A DNA stretch of 64,000 nucleotides, from contig JARBJD010000019.1 of the NCBI GenBank assembly GCA_033064195.1, forward strand, positions 425,170 to 489,169. Reading direction: 5' to 3'. Made by a program: the position numbers and the translations under genes. Within the stretch, counting starts at the first letter, position 1; the number at the start of each line of letters is the position of its first letter. This DNA comes from Blattamonas nauphoetae (Eukaryota; Preaxostyla; Oxymonadida). The notes beneath the pieces were generated by a model. It did not search any database. It was not told the origin of the DNA and worked only from the letters and a program-made list of their open reading frames with translations. Below are positions 1 through 13,823 of the stretch, piece after piece.

Positions 1-3000
1 CGCTGTCACACGACTCAGACCCTGTCTCCTCTTGGATCGACGGTGTGTTCGAGAATGCCCCTCGAATTGGTCCATTTTGCCTCCAACCACCCATCTGGTA
101 CGATTGCATCATCCGCTGGTGCATCAGCAGCTGTGACATCGGTTGTCTGGACACCATTGGGAAAGAGGGCTGTGCCAGAAGTGGCTGGGATGGCCTGCCA
201 GCGAACATTGAGTTCGCACCTGTGATGGTCGGGCGAGACGAGCGCTGACTGCTGGCGGGGTTGATGGGACGAGGGGGAAGGAAGTATGAGTTTGGTGGGA
301 ACATGGATGGGTCGATCTGCCGCTGCTGCGCCATTTGGAGGTTCCTGCTCTCCTCGTGCTTGCGAAGGCGTTCGGCAAGCTCCATCACTGATCGTTTCTC
401 AATCTCCTTCCATTTCCGTTCTTCCTCTTCCTTCTTCTTGACGTCGTCATTCGACGCATTCAGCACAGAACGTGTTTCCTTGTCTGTTTCAGAGCGAAAC
501 GTGTCTTTCCGGCGATGGCTGCGTCGAGAGGTGTTCCCATCCTTCTTCCGAGACGATCGCTTGGTTCGTTTGGAGTGCTTCTTCCCAAAATCATGGGTGG
601 TCTCTTCAGTGACTGGGGTGGTGAGCGGGTTGAGAGGAGGGATGGATGGCTGAAGTCCTCGTTCTTTTGGTGTTTTGGGGTCGGTGCTGTCCTGCTGTCT
701 GTCTCGTTCTTCCTCGTTCGGTTTGATGTCTGGGTCGTGTTTGTCTGGTTGTTTCGAATCTTTGGTTCTGCTTCCTTTGCTCGGTGGACGCTTTTTAGCA
801 TCCTCGGATTGAATAATGATGACTTGTTTCTCCTCCCTTTCCAATCCCTCTGCCTTGTCGAGTGAGTTCGTCGGGGTGATGTCTGCATCCCTCCCTTTCT
901 CCACACTCTCCTGTGCCTCTTCTGTCTTTTCTTGGAAGCGTTTTTCATCCTCTTCCATTTGTTGTCGTCTTTTTGCATATTTCCGCTTCCGCTCGTCGTT
1001 CTTCATCCGCTCCTTCTCTTCGTACTCCCGCGTCTGTCTATCCCCTTCTTCTTTCCGTTTGCGCTCATCTTCCTCTTTCTTGTTTCTCTCCTCTTCCTCC
1101 TTTCTTCGATGTTCCTTCTCCGCTTCTTCGTTTTGTTTTTCCTCCTCCTGCTGCCTTTTCTGTTTCTCTTCTTTTTCTTCTTCATCTTTTTCAACTCGCC
1201 TTTCCTCTTCCATCTTCTTTTGCTTTGGTTCAGACTTTTCCTTTATCTTCCTCTCCTCTTCCTCTGCCTGCCGTTTCTGTTCGTCCTCCTTTTCTTCTTT
1301 CCTTTTTCGCTTTTCTTCTTCCTTCCTGAGAGTTTCAGCCTCTTCTTCTTTCTTTCTCTTCTCCTCTTCTTCTTGCCTCTTTTTCTCTTCTTTTTCTCTC
1401 TTCTTTCTTAAATCTTTCTCTTCTTTCCGTCTTTTCTCGTCTTCCTTCTGTTTCTTTTCTTCCTCTTCTTTTGCTTTCTTCTCTTCCTCTTCTTTTGTTT
1501 TCTTCTCTTCTTCTTGCTTCCTTTTCTCTCTCAGTTCTTCTTCTTTTGCTTTCTTCTCTTCTTCTTCTTTCTTTCTCTTCTCCTCTTCTTCTTGCCTCTT
1601 TTTCTCTTCTTTTTCTTTATTCTCTCTCAGTTCTTCTTCTTCTCTTGTTCGCTCTTCTTCTTTCTTTCTTTTCTCTTCCTCTTCTTTTGTTTTCTTCTCT
1701 TCTTCTTTCCGTCTATTCTCCTCTTCTTTCTGCTTCTTCTTTTCTTCTTCTCTCTGTTTCTTTTCTTCCTCTTCTTTTGCTTTCTTCTCTGCCTCTTCTT
1801 TCGCTTTCTTCTCTTCTTCTTGCTTCCTTTTCTCTCTCAGTTCTTCTTCTTTTGCTTTCTGTTGTTCTTCTTTCCTTCTCTTCCTCACTTCTTGTAACCT
1901 CTCTTCCTCTTCTTCTTTCTTTCTTTTCTCGTCTGCTCTCTTTCTTTTCTCCTCTTCTTCTTGTCTCTTTTTCTCTTCTTTTTCTCTCAGTTCTTCCTCT
2001 TCTTTTGCTTTCTTCTCTTCTTCTTTGTGTCGTCTCTCTTCTTTTTCATCTTCTTCTTTCTTTCTCTTCTCCTCTTCTTCCTCAACTTTTCTTCGTTTCT
2101 TCTCTTCCCTGCTTTTCTCACGTATGATCCTTTCTTCCTCCTTCTCTCTTTCTGCTTCTTCCTCCCTTCTGTTGCGAACCGTCTGGTCATTTTGTTCTTT
2201 TTCTTTTTCTTCATCCATTGTTGCCTCCTCCCCTTCTCTCACTGATTTTTCAACTTCAAAATCTTTCTGTTTGCTAAGTATCCCCTCTTCCTCTCTTTTG
2301 CCTTCATTCTCCTTCCACTGTTCTTCACCGCTTGTGTCTCCTGTCTCGGTCTGCTCCAAGCTTGTTCCATCCTTCAGTTCATCCCGGGCAACGTTCTCTT
2401 TATCTTCTTCTCCTTCCTCTTCGCTCTGTCGATCAACTAAACCATCCACCTTGTTCTCCATTTCAGCTTTGTTGTCATCGTTGTCTGTGATTGCCTCTCT
2501 CATGACCACTCCACTCCCGTCTGCTTCGCTGAGCGAGTCAATCAGAGGTGATGTTTGATCTGGTTGGTTCTTTTGAGCAAGTTGGTCTTCCTCTTCCTGA
2601 CGCTTCTTTTCTTCTTCATCCTTCCTGAGTCGTTTTTCCTCTGCCTTTTCGCGTGCAATTCGTTCTTCTTCTTCCCTTTGCAGGCGCTCTTGTTCTTCTT
2701 GTCGCATTCGCTCTTCCTCCTGTTTCAAACGTGCCTCTTCTTCTGCCTTTTCCTTTTCCATTCTTACGTCCTCTTGTCTTTGCTGTTCCTCTCGTTCTTT
2801 TCTCAGGCGTTCCTCTTCTTTCTTTCGGAGGCGTTCTCCTTCCTCCTCCTTCCTTCTTCTCTCCTCTTCTTCCTGTTTCAGTCTCTCTTCCTCCTCTCGT
2901 CTCAATCTTGCCTCTTCTTCTGCTTTCCTGGCTTGTAGTTCTTGTTCCGCTTTCTCTCGAGCACGTTTCTCTTCCTCCTCTTTCTTCTCCTTCGCTTCTT

Positions 3001-5010
3001 TCTTCCTCTCTTTCTCACGTTCCTTCTTTTCCTTCTCTTCTCTCTCTTTCGTCTTCCTGTCCTGTTCCTTTTTCACCCTTTCTTCTTCTTCTTCCATCTT
3101 CTCTCGTTCTATCCTTTCTTCTTCTTCCACCTTCTCTCGTTCCATCCTCTCTTCCTCTTCCTTCTGCCGTTTAGCTTGTTCCTTTCGGAGTCGATTCTCT
3201 TCCTTCATCCTTTCTTCCTCTTTCTTCTTCCGTTCAGCTTGTTCCTTTCGTCGATCTTCTTCCTTCAGTTTCTCTTCCTCCTCCTCTTTCTTCTGTTTCT
3301 CCTCTTTCTCTCTTTTGATTCGTGCCTTGTTCCTCTCCCTCTCCTTCCTTTCTTCTTCCTCCTTTCTCTGTTTGTCTTCTCTGGCAACACGTTCCTTCTC
3401 CTCTTTCTCTTTCTGCTTCGCCTCCTCTTCCCTTTTGATTCGGTCTGCTTCTTTCTTCGCATTCTCCTCTTTCCTCTTCCTTTTCTGTTCTTCTTCCTTT
3501 TTTTGTTGTTTTCCTCTTTCTTCATCCAGCATTCTTGCTTTGTCATCATCTTCTCGTGTTTTCTTTTCCACTTCGTCTGTCCTTTTCTTCTTGTCTGTGT
3601 TTATATTTTGATCTTGTTTCTGAGGAGACTTCGTGTGAGATTCGGCCTTCTTAACACGATCTTTCCCTGTGCTGTTGCTTCTTGTTTTATTTTTTGGTTT
3701 TGAGGGAGTGTCTTTCACGCCGCATTTCTCAGATTGTTTGGTTTTAGTCTGAACTGGCACGCTTGTCCTCAAAAGTGTACTACTCAAACTGTCCACGTCG
3801 TCTCGTTTAAATGACGTGTCTAAATCATCGCTCTTTCCTTCGCTGTGCGACGATAAAGATCCTTTCCGAGATTGTGGATTTCTACTTACTTTTCTTTTAT
3901 TTTGCTTGGAAGATGACGTCAGATTGGCATGTGGAAGTTTAATCGGAGATTTTCGGGGAATAATAGAGACATTTTCAGATGTTTTGGGCCGGTTTATCGA
4001 ACCCTTCGGTGTGGATGAACTGTCTCCCGGAGAGGGATTCTGAGGAGATGAGGGAGATGTTGGTGGTCGATTTGGCCCTTTTCCGTCAACTTTCTTCGGA
4101 GTTATGTGTGAATCCTGTGATTTCGGTGAATCGCTTTCGGGATTCTCGTCCCGTTGCGAGTTGGAAGAACGGTTCTTGTTTTTATTGGGAGGCGATATTT
4201 GTTGTGATTGTCTGGAAATAGTCCTTGATTTCTGAGGGGATTCTTTGGACCATACTGGGATTGAGTGGATGGGGGAGATCGACTTCCCTTGACGAGGTTT
4301 CGGATTAAGATGTCCAGTGCGTGCGTGGTCAATGATAAAATCATCTTGGAGAAGTCGTTCTATCATCTTATTTTTGAGATGAGCACGCGATTCGTCAGTG
4401 TCTGGTCGGTCATTTCGACTCGGCGGCCGTACGAGAAGACGTGCCATCGAACTGTTGTGAGACATGCTGAGACGATACTGGGGAAGAAGATACGGCGATT
4501 TTTCGGCATCTATCTTTGATGGTGATTTGCTGTTGGCATGTGAGCGCGAAACAGCTTGGCCGCCCGGTGACCGCGTAATTGAGCCTCGATGTTTGTCTGA
4601 GACGCTGACAGGAAGTGCTACCATCGACTTTGAGTGAAAAGACTGTTCTGTAACAGAAAATGACCTTATCTTTGTCAAGGTGGGCTCACGATAAGTTGGG
4701 TTGTCCGATTGTTCGAGAAAGGGAACGTTATCACGTGATTTCGGTGTTTCCGTATGGGTGTAGAGTGGATGACTGATTGTGGAATTGAGATTAAATGAGT
4801 CAATTTGACGTGAGTGACTTGGAGAAAATGGTTGTCTGGTAATTGACGAATGGGATTGGCTACGGCATCTGGTTCCCCCAGATGCGTCTTCAGGTGATGA
4901 ATACAGACTTGGGAGATCTTGAAGGACATATAAAAGTTAGAAGATGAGAAAACATGAGGTTTCAAACAAGACGATGAGGTCTGGTGAAATGACGGTTGGG
5001 AGTCGTGCAT
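1..5010 (-). CDS. Giant Glu/Lys/Arg-rich coiled-coil protein, 3' end beyond window
   Basis: Reading leftwards, one frame stays open from 4917 to base 1, about 1,640 codons. The proposed start is ATG at 5010. A first exon (5010-4968) is joined across a 50-nt intron (4967-4918, GT...CTAAC...AAG) and the phases match. Roughly 420 residues of Ser/Pro-rich, probably disordered sequence come first. Then follow about 850 residues of nearly uninterrupted E/K/R heptad-like sequence (about 3600 down to 900), broken by an acidic linker near 2220-2560. The tail is basic and then Q/P-rich. No enzymatic motif is visible, so the protein looks structural, perhaps cytoskeletal, but no family is recognised. 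The long Ser/Phe-rich frames on the plus strand are its antisense shadow. The stop codon lies outside the window. The frame is certain; the first exon is likely; function is unknown. Confidence 0.8.
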
Positions 5011-5283
5011 TTGCGGAAAACAAAAACTGAAACGATGTATTCACAGCTGCCTTGAACAGGCAAGCTGATAAATTCTAAAACGAAAGAAAGTTAATTTGAT
5101 CCTGCCATGATTTCACATTCGCTTGTGAACCTCTTGAGTCTACAAAAATACTGTGAAAACGAGATTCTGCATTGAAGAAATGATGTATATCCAATAAAAT
5201 TGAATCAATCAATCCTCCGAATGTTAGTTACTCAGAAGAATCTTGATCAACCCGCAACAAACACTTTTTCTTTATTCTCCCTC
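5011..5283. promoter_or_regulatory. Divergent promoter interval between two coiled-coil genes
   Basis: These 273 bases separate the start codons of two genes transcribed in opposite directions, so both promoters must lie here unless there are unseen upstream exons. The stretch is AT-rich. No specific element can be named from sequence alone. Confidence 0.4.
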
Positions 5284-8200
5284 ATGTCGGGGAGATTCTC
5301 TTTCTTTTCACGTCACAAGCCTGACCCAGAACCATCTCGTCCATCTGGTAGTAACTCTTCAATTCTGCAGCGTTCAGTTTCTTCCACAGATGAAACGTTC
5401 TCAGTTCGTCTGCTGATCCGTGGTCCAAGAGGTATTGGGAAGACTCAATTGGCAAATTCTCTAAAAAAGACCCTCTTCTCTCCAACATACTCTCCCACAG
5501 CTCAATTAACCTGCTCTGCTGTCGATCTCGGGATCCAAGGTTTGTTCATCGTCAGATTCATTCTTCTGTTTCTAATTTTCCGTGCTTCCTCTCAAATAGC
5601 ATCAGGAGAATCTCATATACTTGAAGTATCTTTCTCTTCCTCCAATATTTGATCTTTTTTACAGATTTGGGATGTCGTTGATCATGCCGTCCCTCCAAAA
5701 AACGCGAAAGCAAACGCTCGTATCTCCTTTATTTACTCCCCTCATCTCTATTTTGTGTCATAGCCCCCCTTATCGATGCTGATACCCTTGATGTGTACCA
5801 CAACGCTCACGCAGTCTTGTTTCTTTGCAGCCCCGATGGACAATCAAGCTGGGAGTACCTATTCACCAAACTCGCCAGTGTTCCCCACAGAATCAGTGTG
5901 GGGGTTGTAGTGAACTTCTGTGATTTGATTGACTCTCATTCTATGGCCCACACATACGTCACCAAACTTCGATCCGACTATCCGGGGATATCGGTCTTTA
6001 AAACGTCTGCTAAGACGGGATTCGGTGTAGACCTCATCTGGGCTTTTGTTGATCTCGTTCTTGTTCGATGGAAACAGGAATTACTCCAACGAAAGCTTGA
6101 TTCACTTCGACTGGAGGAAAAGCGAAAAGGAGACGATTTAGAGAGATTAATCAAGAAGCAGGACGAACATCCGCATCATGAGAAGATAGATTCCAAAAAT
6201 GTTTCTCCAAAACCAGCTCCGGCCGACAAACCAGAGGAGTCAGAACCCACTTCCCCACAAAACGTCAGCCCTGCTCCGATCACGATTCAGATTCTTCCCC
6301 ATCGAGCTCCACCAACAGCTGAAGTTGATCAAATGGAGCAGGAAGAGGTGGGATTGGACCAACCCATGAAAACAGAGGAATACACCGCGATTGACGATGA
6401 TGACAATGTTCCGGAGGACCACAATCAGAATTCTCCAATGTTGGTCGAGAATCAAGTTTATGGGGAAGATCAGAACGATAGAGAAAATGGTGATGACAAA
6501 GAACATTCTCAATCGCCATCAATTCATGAAACCAAACCTCACTCCACCAAAAAGTCAAAAAAACACAAAAAGAACCACAACTCAACTCGTTCAAGGGAAA
6601 TGCCCGAATCTGAAAAGGAAGATGATGCGCAAGACATGTCAGAAAGTCTCTCATCAATCGATTTTGGGCGAAGTTCGGATGATCTGTCGGGATCGGATGA
6701 CACGTCGGATGAGGACGAACGAATGAGACTATTCGAAATGAAGATGAGATTGAAAATGATGAAACAGGAGGAGAAACGAAGAGCGAGAATGGAGTCGACG
6801 GAACATGAGTCAAAGAAACGGAAGAAAACGAGAGAGGAGCGCAGGGAAGAGGAACACAAAGAGACTGAGAGGAGAGAAGAACAGAAGAGGTTCCTTGAGG
6901 CAGAAGAGAAGGAAGAAGAGAAGAATCGATCAAAACGAGGAGAAGTGAAGGGAGAAGAACTCGAAGACAGGGAAGAGGATGTCGTGATCTCTCCGCAGCT
7001 GGCTGACCATCGAAGCGTGTCTTCTTTTGATGAGCACGACATATTGGACCAACTGTTGAGTGACGACAGCGAGACTGAGAAGAATCAGGCTCAACTTGGG
7101 ATGGATGAGAAGGATGAACAGACAGAACACGAGAAACAAGAACCAAAAAAGAAAGGAAAGAAGAACAAAAGAGATGAGAGCGATGGGAGCGGAAGTGATC
7201 TTTTGTCGATTGGCGGATCTCAGTCAGAGAACAGAGATGATTCAGAGACAAGAGAAAGGAAACATAAAACGAAGAAAAATAGAAAAAGTGAAAAACAATC
7301 TCGTCAGTCCGAGAATTCCGAAGAAATATCACCGAAGCTGGATTCAGAAGAAGTTTCCATATCATCACACGAAAAGCACAGGGCGAGCAAGAAGAAGGAA
7401 GAGACAAGTGCTGACGACAACGATCTACTTCTCGTGCTCGATCAGTGGACAGTGACGAAAGAATCCGAAAGCGAAGACGCTGAAGCCAAGAAGGACGAAG
7501 ACTCAGAAAATGAGAAGACATTGATGAGGGCAAAGTTGGAGGAAGATGAAAAGAGTGTGAATGCACAAGTGGAGAAAGATGAAAGGAAGAGGGAGGAAAT
7601 GAGTGAAGAGGAATTGATGCTGATGGAGGACAAAAATGTTCTCGTTTTGAGAGAAATGAGAGTAAGAAGAGAAGAAGAAGAAACAAAAATGAAGGAAGAG
7701 ATGGAAAGGAAAGAACAGGAAGAGTTTCAGAGAAGAGAAGAAGAGAAAAGGAGGGAAGAGGAAAGAAAGAATGAATTGAAACGAGAAGCTCTCCTTCGAG
7801 CGGAAGAAGAAGAGAAACAGCGAAAGATCGAACAAGCAAGAGCGAAGAAAGCAGAACAAGAGCGGAAAAGAAAGAAGGAAGAGGCGAGGATTCGAAAGGA
7901 GATTGAAGAGCGCCTACGTCAAGAAGAAGAAATGAAGCGAAGGAAAGAAGAGGAGAAGCGAAGGGAAGCACAGCTTCTGAAAGAAGAAGAAGATCGATTG
8001 AAAAGAGAAGAGGAAGAACGAAGGAGAGAGGAGATGGAAGAGAAGAAGAAGGCGGAGAGGCGGAAACGAGCGGAAGAAAAGAAGAGAAAGGAGAAGGAGA
8101 TTGCAGACCGCATCAAACAAGAATTCGAAGCCAAATGGAAAGAAGAGGAGGAGCGGAATCGACACAACGAGAAGAAGAAAGAGGACAAGACGAAGAACCT

Positions 8201-9431
8201 GGAGGCAAAGCGAAGGAAGGATGAGAAAAGAAGGCAGGACGAGGAGAGAAGACGCGAAGATGAGTTTGGCAATGCAATGTCACTCCCATCCACTGACCTC
8301 AATTCTCCCATCGACAATGGAGACGACGAGGATCAACTGGAAAGGCAGCGAGCAGAGGAAGAGAGGCGACGAGAAGAGAAGATACTGAAGGCGAAGATGA
8401 AGGAAGAGAAACGAGCGGAGAGGGAGAAGAGGAGAGAAGACAAAGCGAAACGGAGACAGCAGAAGAGAGAGAACTCCGCACTCCAACAACCCTCTGAATT
8501 CCCACCATCATTTCAACACCAGCCATCCCCATTTCAATCCACTCCCTCCTTCCAGAACGACATCCCATCCTTCCAATCCCACACACCCTCCATTCAGACC
8601 CAATCTGGCATGCTCACAACAAACACACGCAATCCACTCATCACACCCATCACTGTCGTCACAATTGAGAAGAAAAAACCTGTCCCTGTCGTCCTCGTTG
8701 GCGATGAAGACAAACAGGACACACGGCATGTTGAAGAGAGACGACGTGTGGATGACGAGATGGCTGCAGACAGCGAAGAAAGGTGGGGAGAGAAAGAGCG
8801 GAGGAAGATGAAGGAGTTTTTGGAAGATCCGGCTGATGTCGAAGTCGATGAGTTGGTCATTCCGGACATTCGAAGGAAGACTCGCCACACAAACACGAAA
8901 CGAGATGGGATGAGACCGAGGACTCTCCAAACTCACTCACGGAGGGAGGAATCGTCGTCGAGTTCGGGTCTGCTGGATACGGATTCGAGTGATTCGGAAT
9001 CGACACACACGCGTCCCACACTCCACTCATCGAAAACGAGCAAATCACGAAAATCACAAGAAACATCACGAAGGAAACATTCAGAGAATCCGAAACGGAA
9101 CCAGAAGGAGCTTGCGAAGGAGGTGGAGAGACAGTTAAGAGAGGAGCAGGCTCGGAGAGGCCATACAGCGATGCGGAAGAGGAACGAGTCAGATTCAGCG
9201 TCTCTTTTAAGTTTGTCCGAATCGAGGGGGAGGCAAGAGGTCTCGTCAAAGACACGACAGAACACGAAAAGGAAGACATATCGCTATCCGACTCCCTCGT
9301 CGGACAGTTCCTCTTTTTCTTCACAGGACACTTCGAGGAGGGAGCCCATAAAATCAAAGAAAAGGAAGAGGCAGTCCTCTGAAGATAGTTTTGATTCTGA
9401 TAATCTTCTTGCTCAACTCGGCTTGAAGTGA
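5284..9431 (+). CDS. RABL6: RABL6-like small GTPase domain with giant charged tail
   Basis: Four exons (5284-5539, 5600-5625, 5665-5719, 5764-9431) join in phase to give 1,334 residues. The GTPase domain occupies roughly residues 40-230. The P-loop is GPRGIGKT (residues 47-54). It is followed by an E-I-W-D-V-V-D stretch like the E-V-W-D-V-V-D of animal RABL6, then L-D-V-Y-H-N (RABL6: L-D-V-Y-K-N). The G4 site is degenerate (N-F-C-D) and G5 is T-S-A-K. RABL6 (Parf) is an atypical Rab-like GTPase with a long disordered C-terminus. Here the tail is far longer: acidic/Ser-rich, then about 300 residues of E/K/R coiled coil, then Ser/Arg-rich. The start at 5284 is the first ATG in frame and gives a compact N-terminus. 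Introns are 60, 39 and 44 nt. Family assignment is good; cellular role is inferred only. Confidence 0.87.
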
Positions 9432-9524
9432 CATTTCACGATGAATTTCTTCTTGTTTATACATGTACATTATTTTTTCACAAGTTGTTTCGATCATGCC
9501 CACAGTGGATATGTCTGTTTGAAA

Positions 9525-12500
9525 ATGTCGTCAAAGCCGACAACTGGATACACCTACTCTACTTCAGGCTATCGGTCAGCATATGCAAAGAGATTAGCAT
9601 CGACCAAACCTCAATCTAACCAGTCGACATTCGAAAGATTGACCTCAAAGCCAAAAGTCAATCCCAAGACGACTACTGCCCAACAATCAAGTATATTTGT
9701 AACTAATTAACTTTTTTCTCGATAATGATCTTATTTTTCGTCTGTAGAACCTGCCCGTTCAGCGACAACATTTGATCGAGAAACTCATTCTCCTCTCCAC
9801 CCTCCACAGAGGAAAGCCCCAGCCACGTCACCCAGCGATAATCAACAACAAAAGATGCTACGTCTTCAAAATCAATTGAATCAGAAATATCCACAACCAG
9901 GACGAAACACTCAAGTTCGAACCACAAAAGAACCATCATTCGTATACGAGTCGAAATCACCAGATAAGACCCCTGGTGGATATGATCGAAGCGAAGATGA
10001 ATCTTCAGAATATGAATACGAAATTCTCGAGTCAGAACAAGAGAAAACACTCGATTCCACAACAAATGTTCACAGTCGGGAGAATGTTTCACCAAATACT
10101 GTTACTCCCTCTCCCTCTGGCAAGAACACACGCATGCACACGGACGCAGTTCGATTGACACCAGATTCCGAAGTCGAGCGCTCGTCGTTCTTGTCTGATT
10201 CGCTCCTTTCGGAACAGCCCACTTTTGGTGACAGATCGCCTCGCACACAATTAATTCTACAGAAATTACTCTCATCAGGGTCATCTTCTGCCCAATCATC
10301 AGTGATGAGCAGTACATTCTCCTCAACCGCGCCAATTGTCTCGCCACTCGACACTCCAATCCAGGATGAAAGAGAAAGAAGGATCCAACAATCAAACTAT
10401 CGAAATCGACTTGAAAGATATGGTCATGAAGATTCTGATGATGATGGCCTCGAATCTCCAGAAAATGAGAAAGGGACTGGAATCGATTCTGATCAGGAAG
10501 AATCCGACGATAATGACAGGAAGCCCCCAAATATCCAAACAAAACCTCACCCAAAGCCGAAAGGATACTCATCATATGCCGCATTATATCGACAACAGCG
10601 TAATAATCCTCGACGAGACGTGCATTCAGAATCGGACGAAGAACAGGAAGAACAAAGCGATTCGGAGGAAAATCGCCGAAATATGTCATTTCAGCAGCGA
10701 TATAGGCAGAATGAAAGCATAGATAGTGACGAAGAAGCGTTCGATGAGGATGAAGGCATATTCGAAGAAGATGAGAACCTCAAACTTCAAATTGAAGAGA
10801 AACTTCGGACTATTTCACTCGAACGCGAAAATGAGGAGCGAAGAAAGGCTGAGGAATGGAAAAAAGAGGAACAACGAAGAATTGATGAGGAGGAGAGAAA
10901 GAAGACGGAACTGCGGAGGAGGATGGAAGAAGAGGAACGATTGAGGAAGGAAGAAGAAGAGAGAGTGAAAAAGGAGAGAGAAAAGAGGAGGAAGGAGGTC
11001 ATGGAGCGGATGAGGAGAGAAGTTGTTGAGAAAAAGCGGAAGGAAGAGGAAGAGAGGAAGAAAATTGAAGAAAAGAGAAATGAGGAAGAACGAAAGAGAA
11101 GAGAAGAAGAAGAACGCCTTCTGAGGGAAGAAGAGGAAAGGTTGCGTGAAGAGGAAGAGGAAAGAATACGACAAGAAGAAGAGGAAGAACGGATGAGAAT
11201 GGAGGAAGAAGAGAGATTACGAGAAGAGGAAGAAGAGGAGCGGATGAGAAGAGAAGAGGAAGAGAGGATGAAAGAGGAAGCGGAACTGCGACTGCTGGAA
11301 GAGGAGGAGAAACGGATTCGACAAAAAGAAGAAGATGAGATGCGAAGACAAGAAGAGGAACGGCAGAGAGAGGAACAAGAGAGAGAGGAAGAGAGAAGGA
11401 GGGAAGAAGAAAGTCGGACGCAGGATGAAGATGATGAAGTGGAAGAGGAAGAAGAAATTGAAGAAATTGAAGAAGAGATCGATGAGGAACAGGATCAACA
11501 AGAAGACAGCATCCAGCTCGCCCACGACGAACAACAACAACCACCCCACTCGCCAAAGAAAGTGGAGATGGATTCGTCGATGGAGTACACCCACCCCGAT
11601 CTGAAAGACGATTCGAGGATGGACGGAGAGGAAGACGAACAGCGCACGCCGGACCGCATTCATCTCGTGGAGAAGGAAGGAGAGAACAAGACGGATGATC
11701 AAACTGGTGTGTTGGACCAGGCTGAGAGAACTGAAGAGTTGGACTCGTCGTTGTTCAGTCCAGGCAATTCACTTCTCGGACAGCACACTCACTTCCTCCC
11801 CCCAAATGTAACATCATCCCCTCCCCAACAATCTCGTCATCAATCCAAACCAACCATCGACGAAGATGGATCTGTCCCATTCTTCGTGGAAACTGACCAA
11901 AAACGAGATGAACCGACGCAGTCTGATACAGTCCTCTCTCCAACAACCGTTCTTCGACAGGCCGGAGGGATGGGAGGGACACTTCAATGCTCTTCTTCGT
12001 TCCCTCAAAAAGACGTGAAACACATCATGACGTCTCCTCCATCGACCAACGCCACGCAGAACACTCACACACACTTCAACGACGGTCCGCAAATCGAGAT
12101 CAAGGTCGCCCTGCCTCGAAAGAACACGAAAAACGAGAATCTGGACACATCTCCGCCGATGTCCAACGAGATCGTGTTCGACACGTTCCAGACAAGTCAG
12201 CAGGAAGGCGATTTGGGTGTGTCGTCGTATTCGAAGGCCGCTCCACTGTCGCCTGTGCAGAGAGGGAGGGTTGAAGGAAGAGGAGAGAACGAGTTGGGGT
12301 TTGATGTGATTGTGAAGGTTCCGAAAGGAGATTCGTGGAGAGAGGGATCGGTGAGGGAGAGGGAACGAGGGAGGGAAGAGACAAACTGGAGGGAGGAGGG
12401 GAGGATGAGGGATGAAGCGAGAGAGACGAGGAAGCGACTGGATGAGGAGAAGAGGAGAGAGCGGGAGAGAGAAGAAAGAGAAGCTGAGATTGCTGAATGG

Positions 12501-13823
12501 CGAGCACGAGTGGATGAGAAGGAGCGCGAACGACGAAAGGCTGTTGACGCAGAAGAGAAAGAAAGACGCACAACTGCCCTTCTTCGTGAGCAGCTCAAAA
12601 TTGAAGAAAAGAACAGCGAAACACTCCGTTTTGAGCTGAAACAGACACGCGAAGACAACTTCCGACTCGGCGAAGAGATCGAAGTCATTCGAATGGGTCG
12701 ACTGGATGAGGAAGATGGACGAAGGAGAGAATCAGGAAGACGGTTGGATGATCTCCACGAAGAGAATGAAAGTCTGAAGGGAAGACTGCGAGCGCTGGAC
12801 GAGAAGAGGAAGGACATTGAAGAGCAAAGAATGATCGAGGAGAAGGAGTGGAAGCGGGCGAGGGCGCAGCTTGAGGACACTCTGAACGATGTGGAAAGAG
12901 AGCGAAAGGAACTGCGAGACGAACTGGATGAAGCAAACAGAAAAATCGAGCGAATGCGACGAGAGAACGCGGCGTTGTTGGATGAAATGGAAATCATGAA
13001 GAAAGACTTAGCCGAAGTTGAAGACATTGCTGCTCAGAAAGAGAAGACACTTCGGAAGTTGGGTTTTGAGAACGAGGATTTGAACGAAGAGGCCGAGCGG
13101 AAGAGAAGAATGATGAAAGACATGGCAGAGAACGAGGCAAGGCTTGAAAAGGAGATTCGAGAACTGAAACTGAGTCTGCGGAGTGCGCAACGGGAAGCTG
13201 AGTATAAATCGATGCGAGAGTCGGGTGGGAGGAGTGAACGAGAGGGGAGGGGAGAAAGGGAGGGAAGGGGGGAGAGAGACGGGAAACATCAAACGAAACA
13301 GACACACTCACCAATCGTCTCTCCACGCGAACACGCTGATTCCCCACCACTTACTCACACCATTTCACATCCACCTTCCCAACAACACTCTCAACAGCAT
13401 TCACAACATCAACCACATCCAAACACACTCTCCTCCCTCCTCCACACATCAGAAACAGGGTCACCACGAAAAAGGGACCAACACGACTCCATCTCATCAT
13501 CACCCCCGCATTCTCTGTCTTCTCGGAGCAGGACAGGAGACCAGCTGCAGTTGAGTGGGAGGGCAGCAGTCCACGCTCCGTTTGCAGACGATTTGGATCA
13601 GTCGGCGAATGATGCGTCTCGCACTGAAATGCAACAAGCGATCACGCAAAGACAATTGGAGCTGAATAATGCATATTCAGAGTTGAATAAGATTCCACAG
13701 CGTGCGTCGCACAATGCCAGGTTGAGAAAGAAGAAGATGGAATTGGAGGAAAGAATAGCGGAATTGGAAACAGAGATCCAGTCTTTGAAACAGCAATTAC
13801 GAAAAATGGGAGATGGACGATAG
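9525..13823 (+). CDS. Large coiled-coil protein, 1,413 residues
   Basis: Two exons (9525-9690 and 9748-13823) are joined across a 57-nt intron (GTATAT...CTGTAG) in phase. The N-terminus is Ser/Thr/Gln-rich and basic. An acidic region follows. Two long charged coiled coils come next: E/R-rich at about 10780-11480, and a more regular one with clear heptads at about 12380-13200. A His/Pro/Ser-rich linker precedes a short terminal coiled coil (13620-13820) with a conserved-looking S-E-L-N-K-I-P motif and R-K-K-K-M-E-L-E-E-R helix. That ending resembles C-terminal helices of some flagellar or centriolar coiled-coil proteins, but I cannot assign a family. It lies 94 bases after the end of the RABL6-like gene, on the same strand. 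A structural, cytoskeleton-associated role is a guess. Confidence 0.85.

Noticed and set aside
1003-3549. Simple repeats of TTC/CTT as microsatellite or CRISPR-like array
   Set aside because: The periodicity is irregular, codon-constrained and explained by Glu/Lys/Arg coding; there are no spacers of constant length.
816-3703. Long plus-strand frames rich in Ser, Phe and Leu (580 codons and others)
   Set aside because: They are the antisense of the minus-strand E/K/R coiled coil. The minus frame is open without a stop from 4917 to 1 and has sensible non-repetitive ends.
6280-7971. 563-codon minus-strand frame within the RABL6-like gene
   Set aside because: Antisense shadow of the charged tail. 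The plus strand has GTPase motifs, splice sites in phase and continuous coding.
12197-13027. 276-codon minus-strand Ser/Arg-rich frame
   Set aside because: Antisense of the coiled coil of the gene at 9525-13823.
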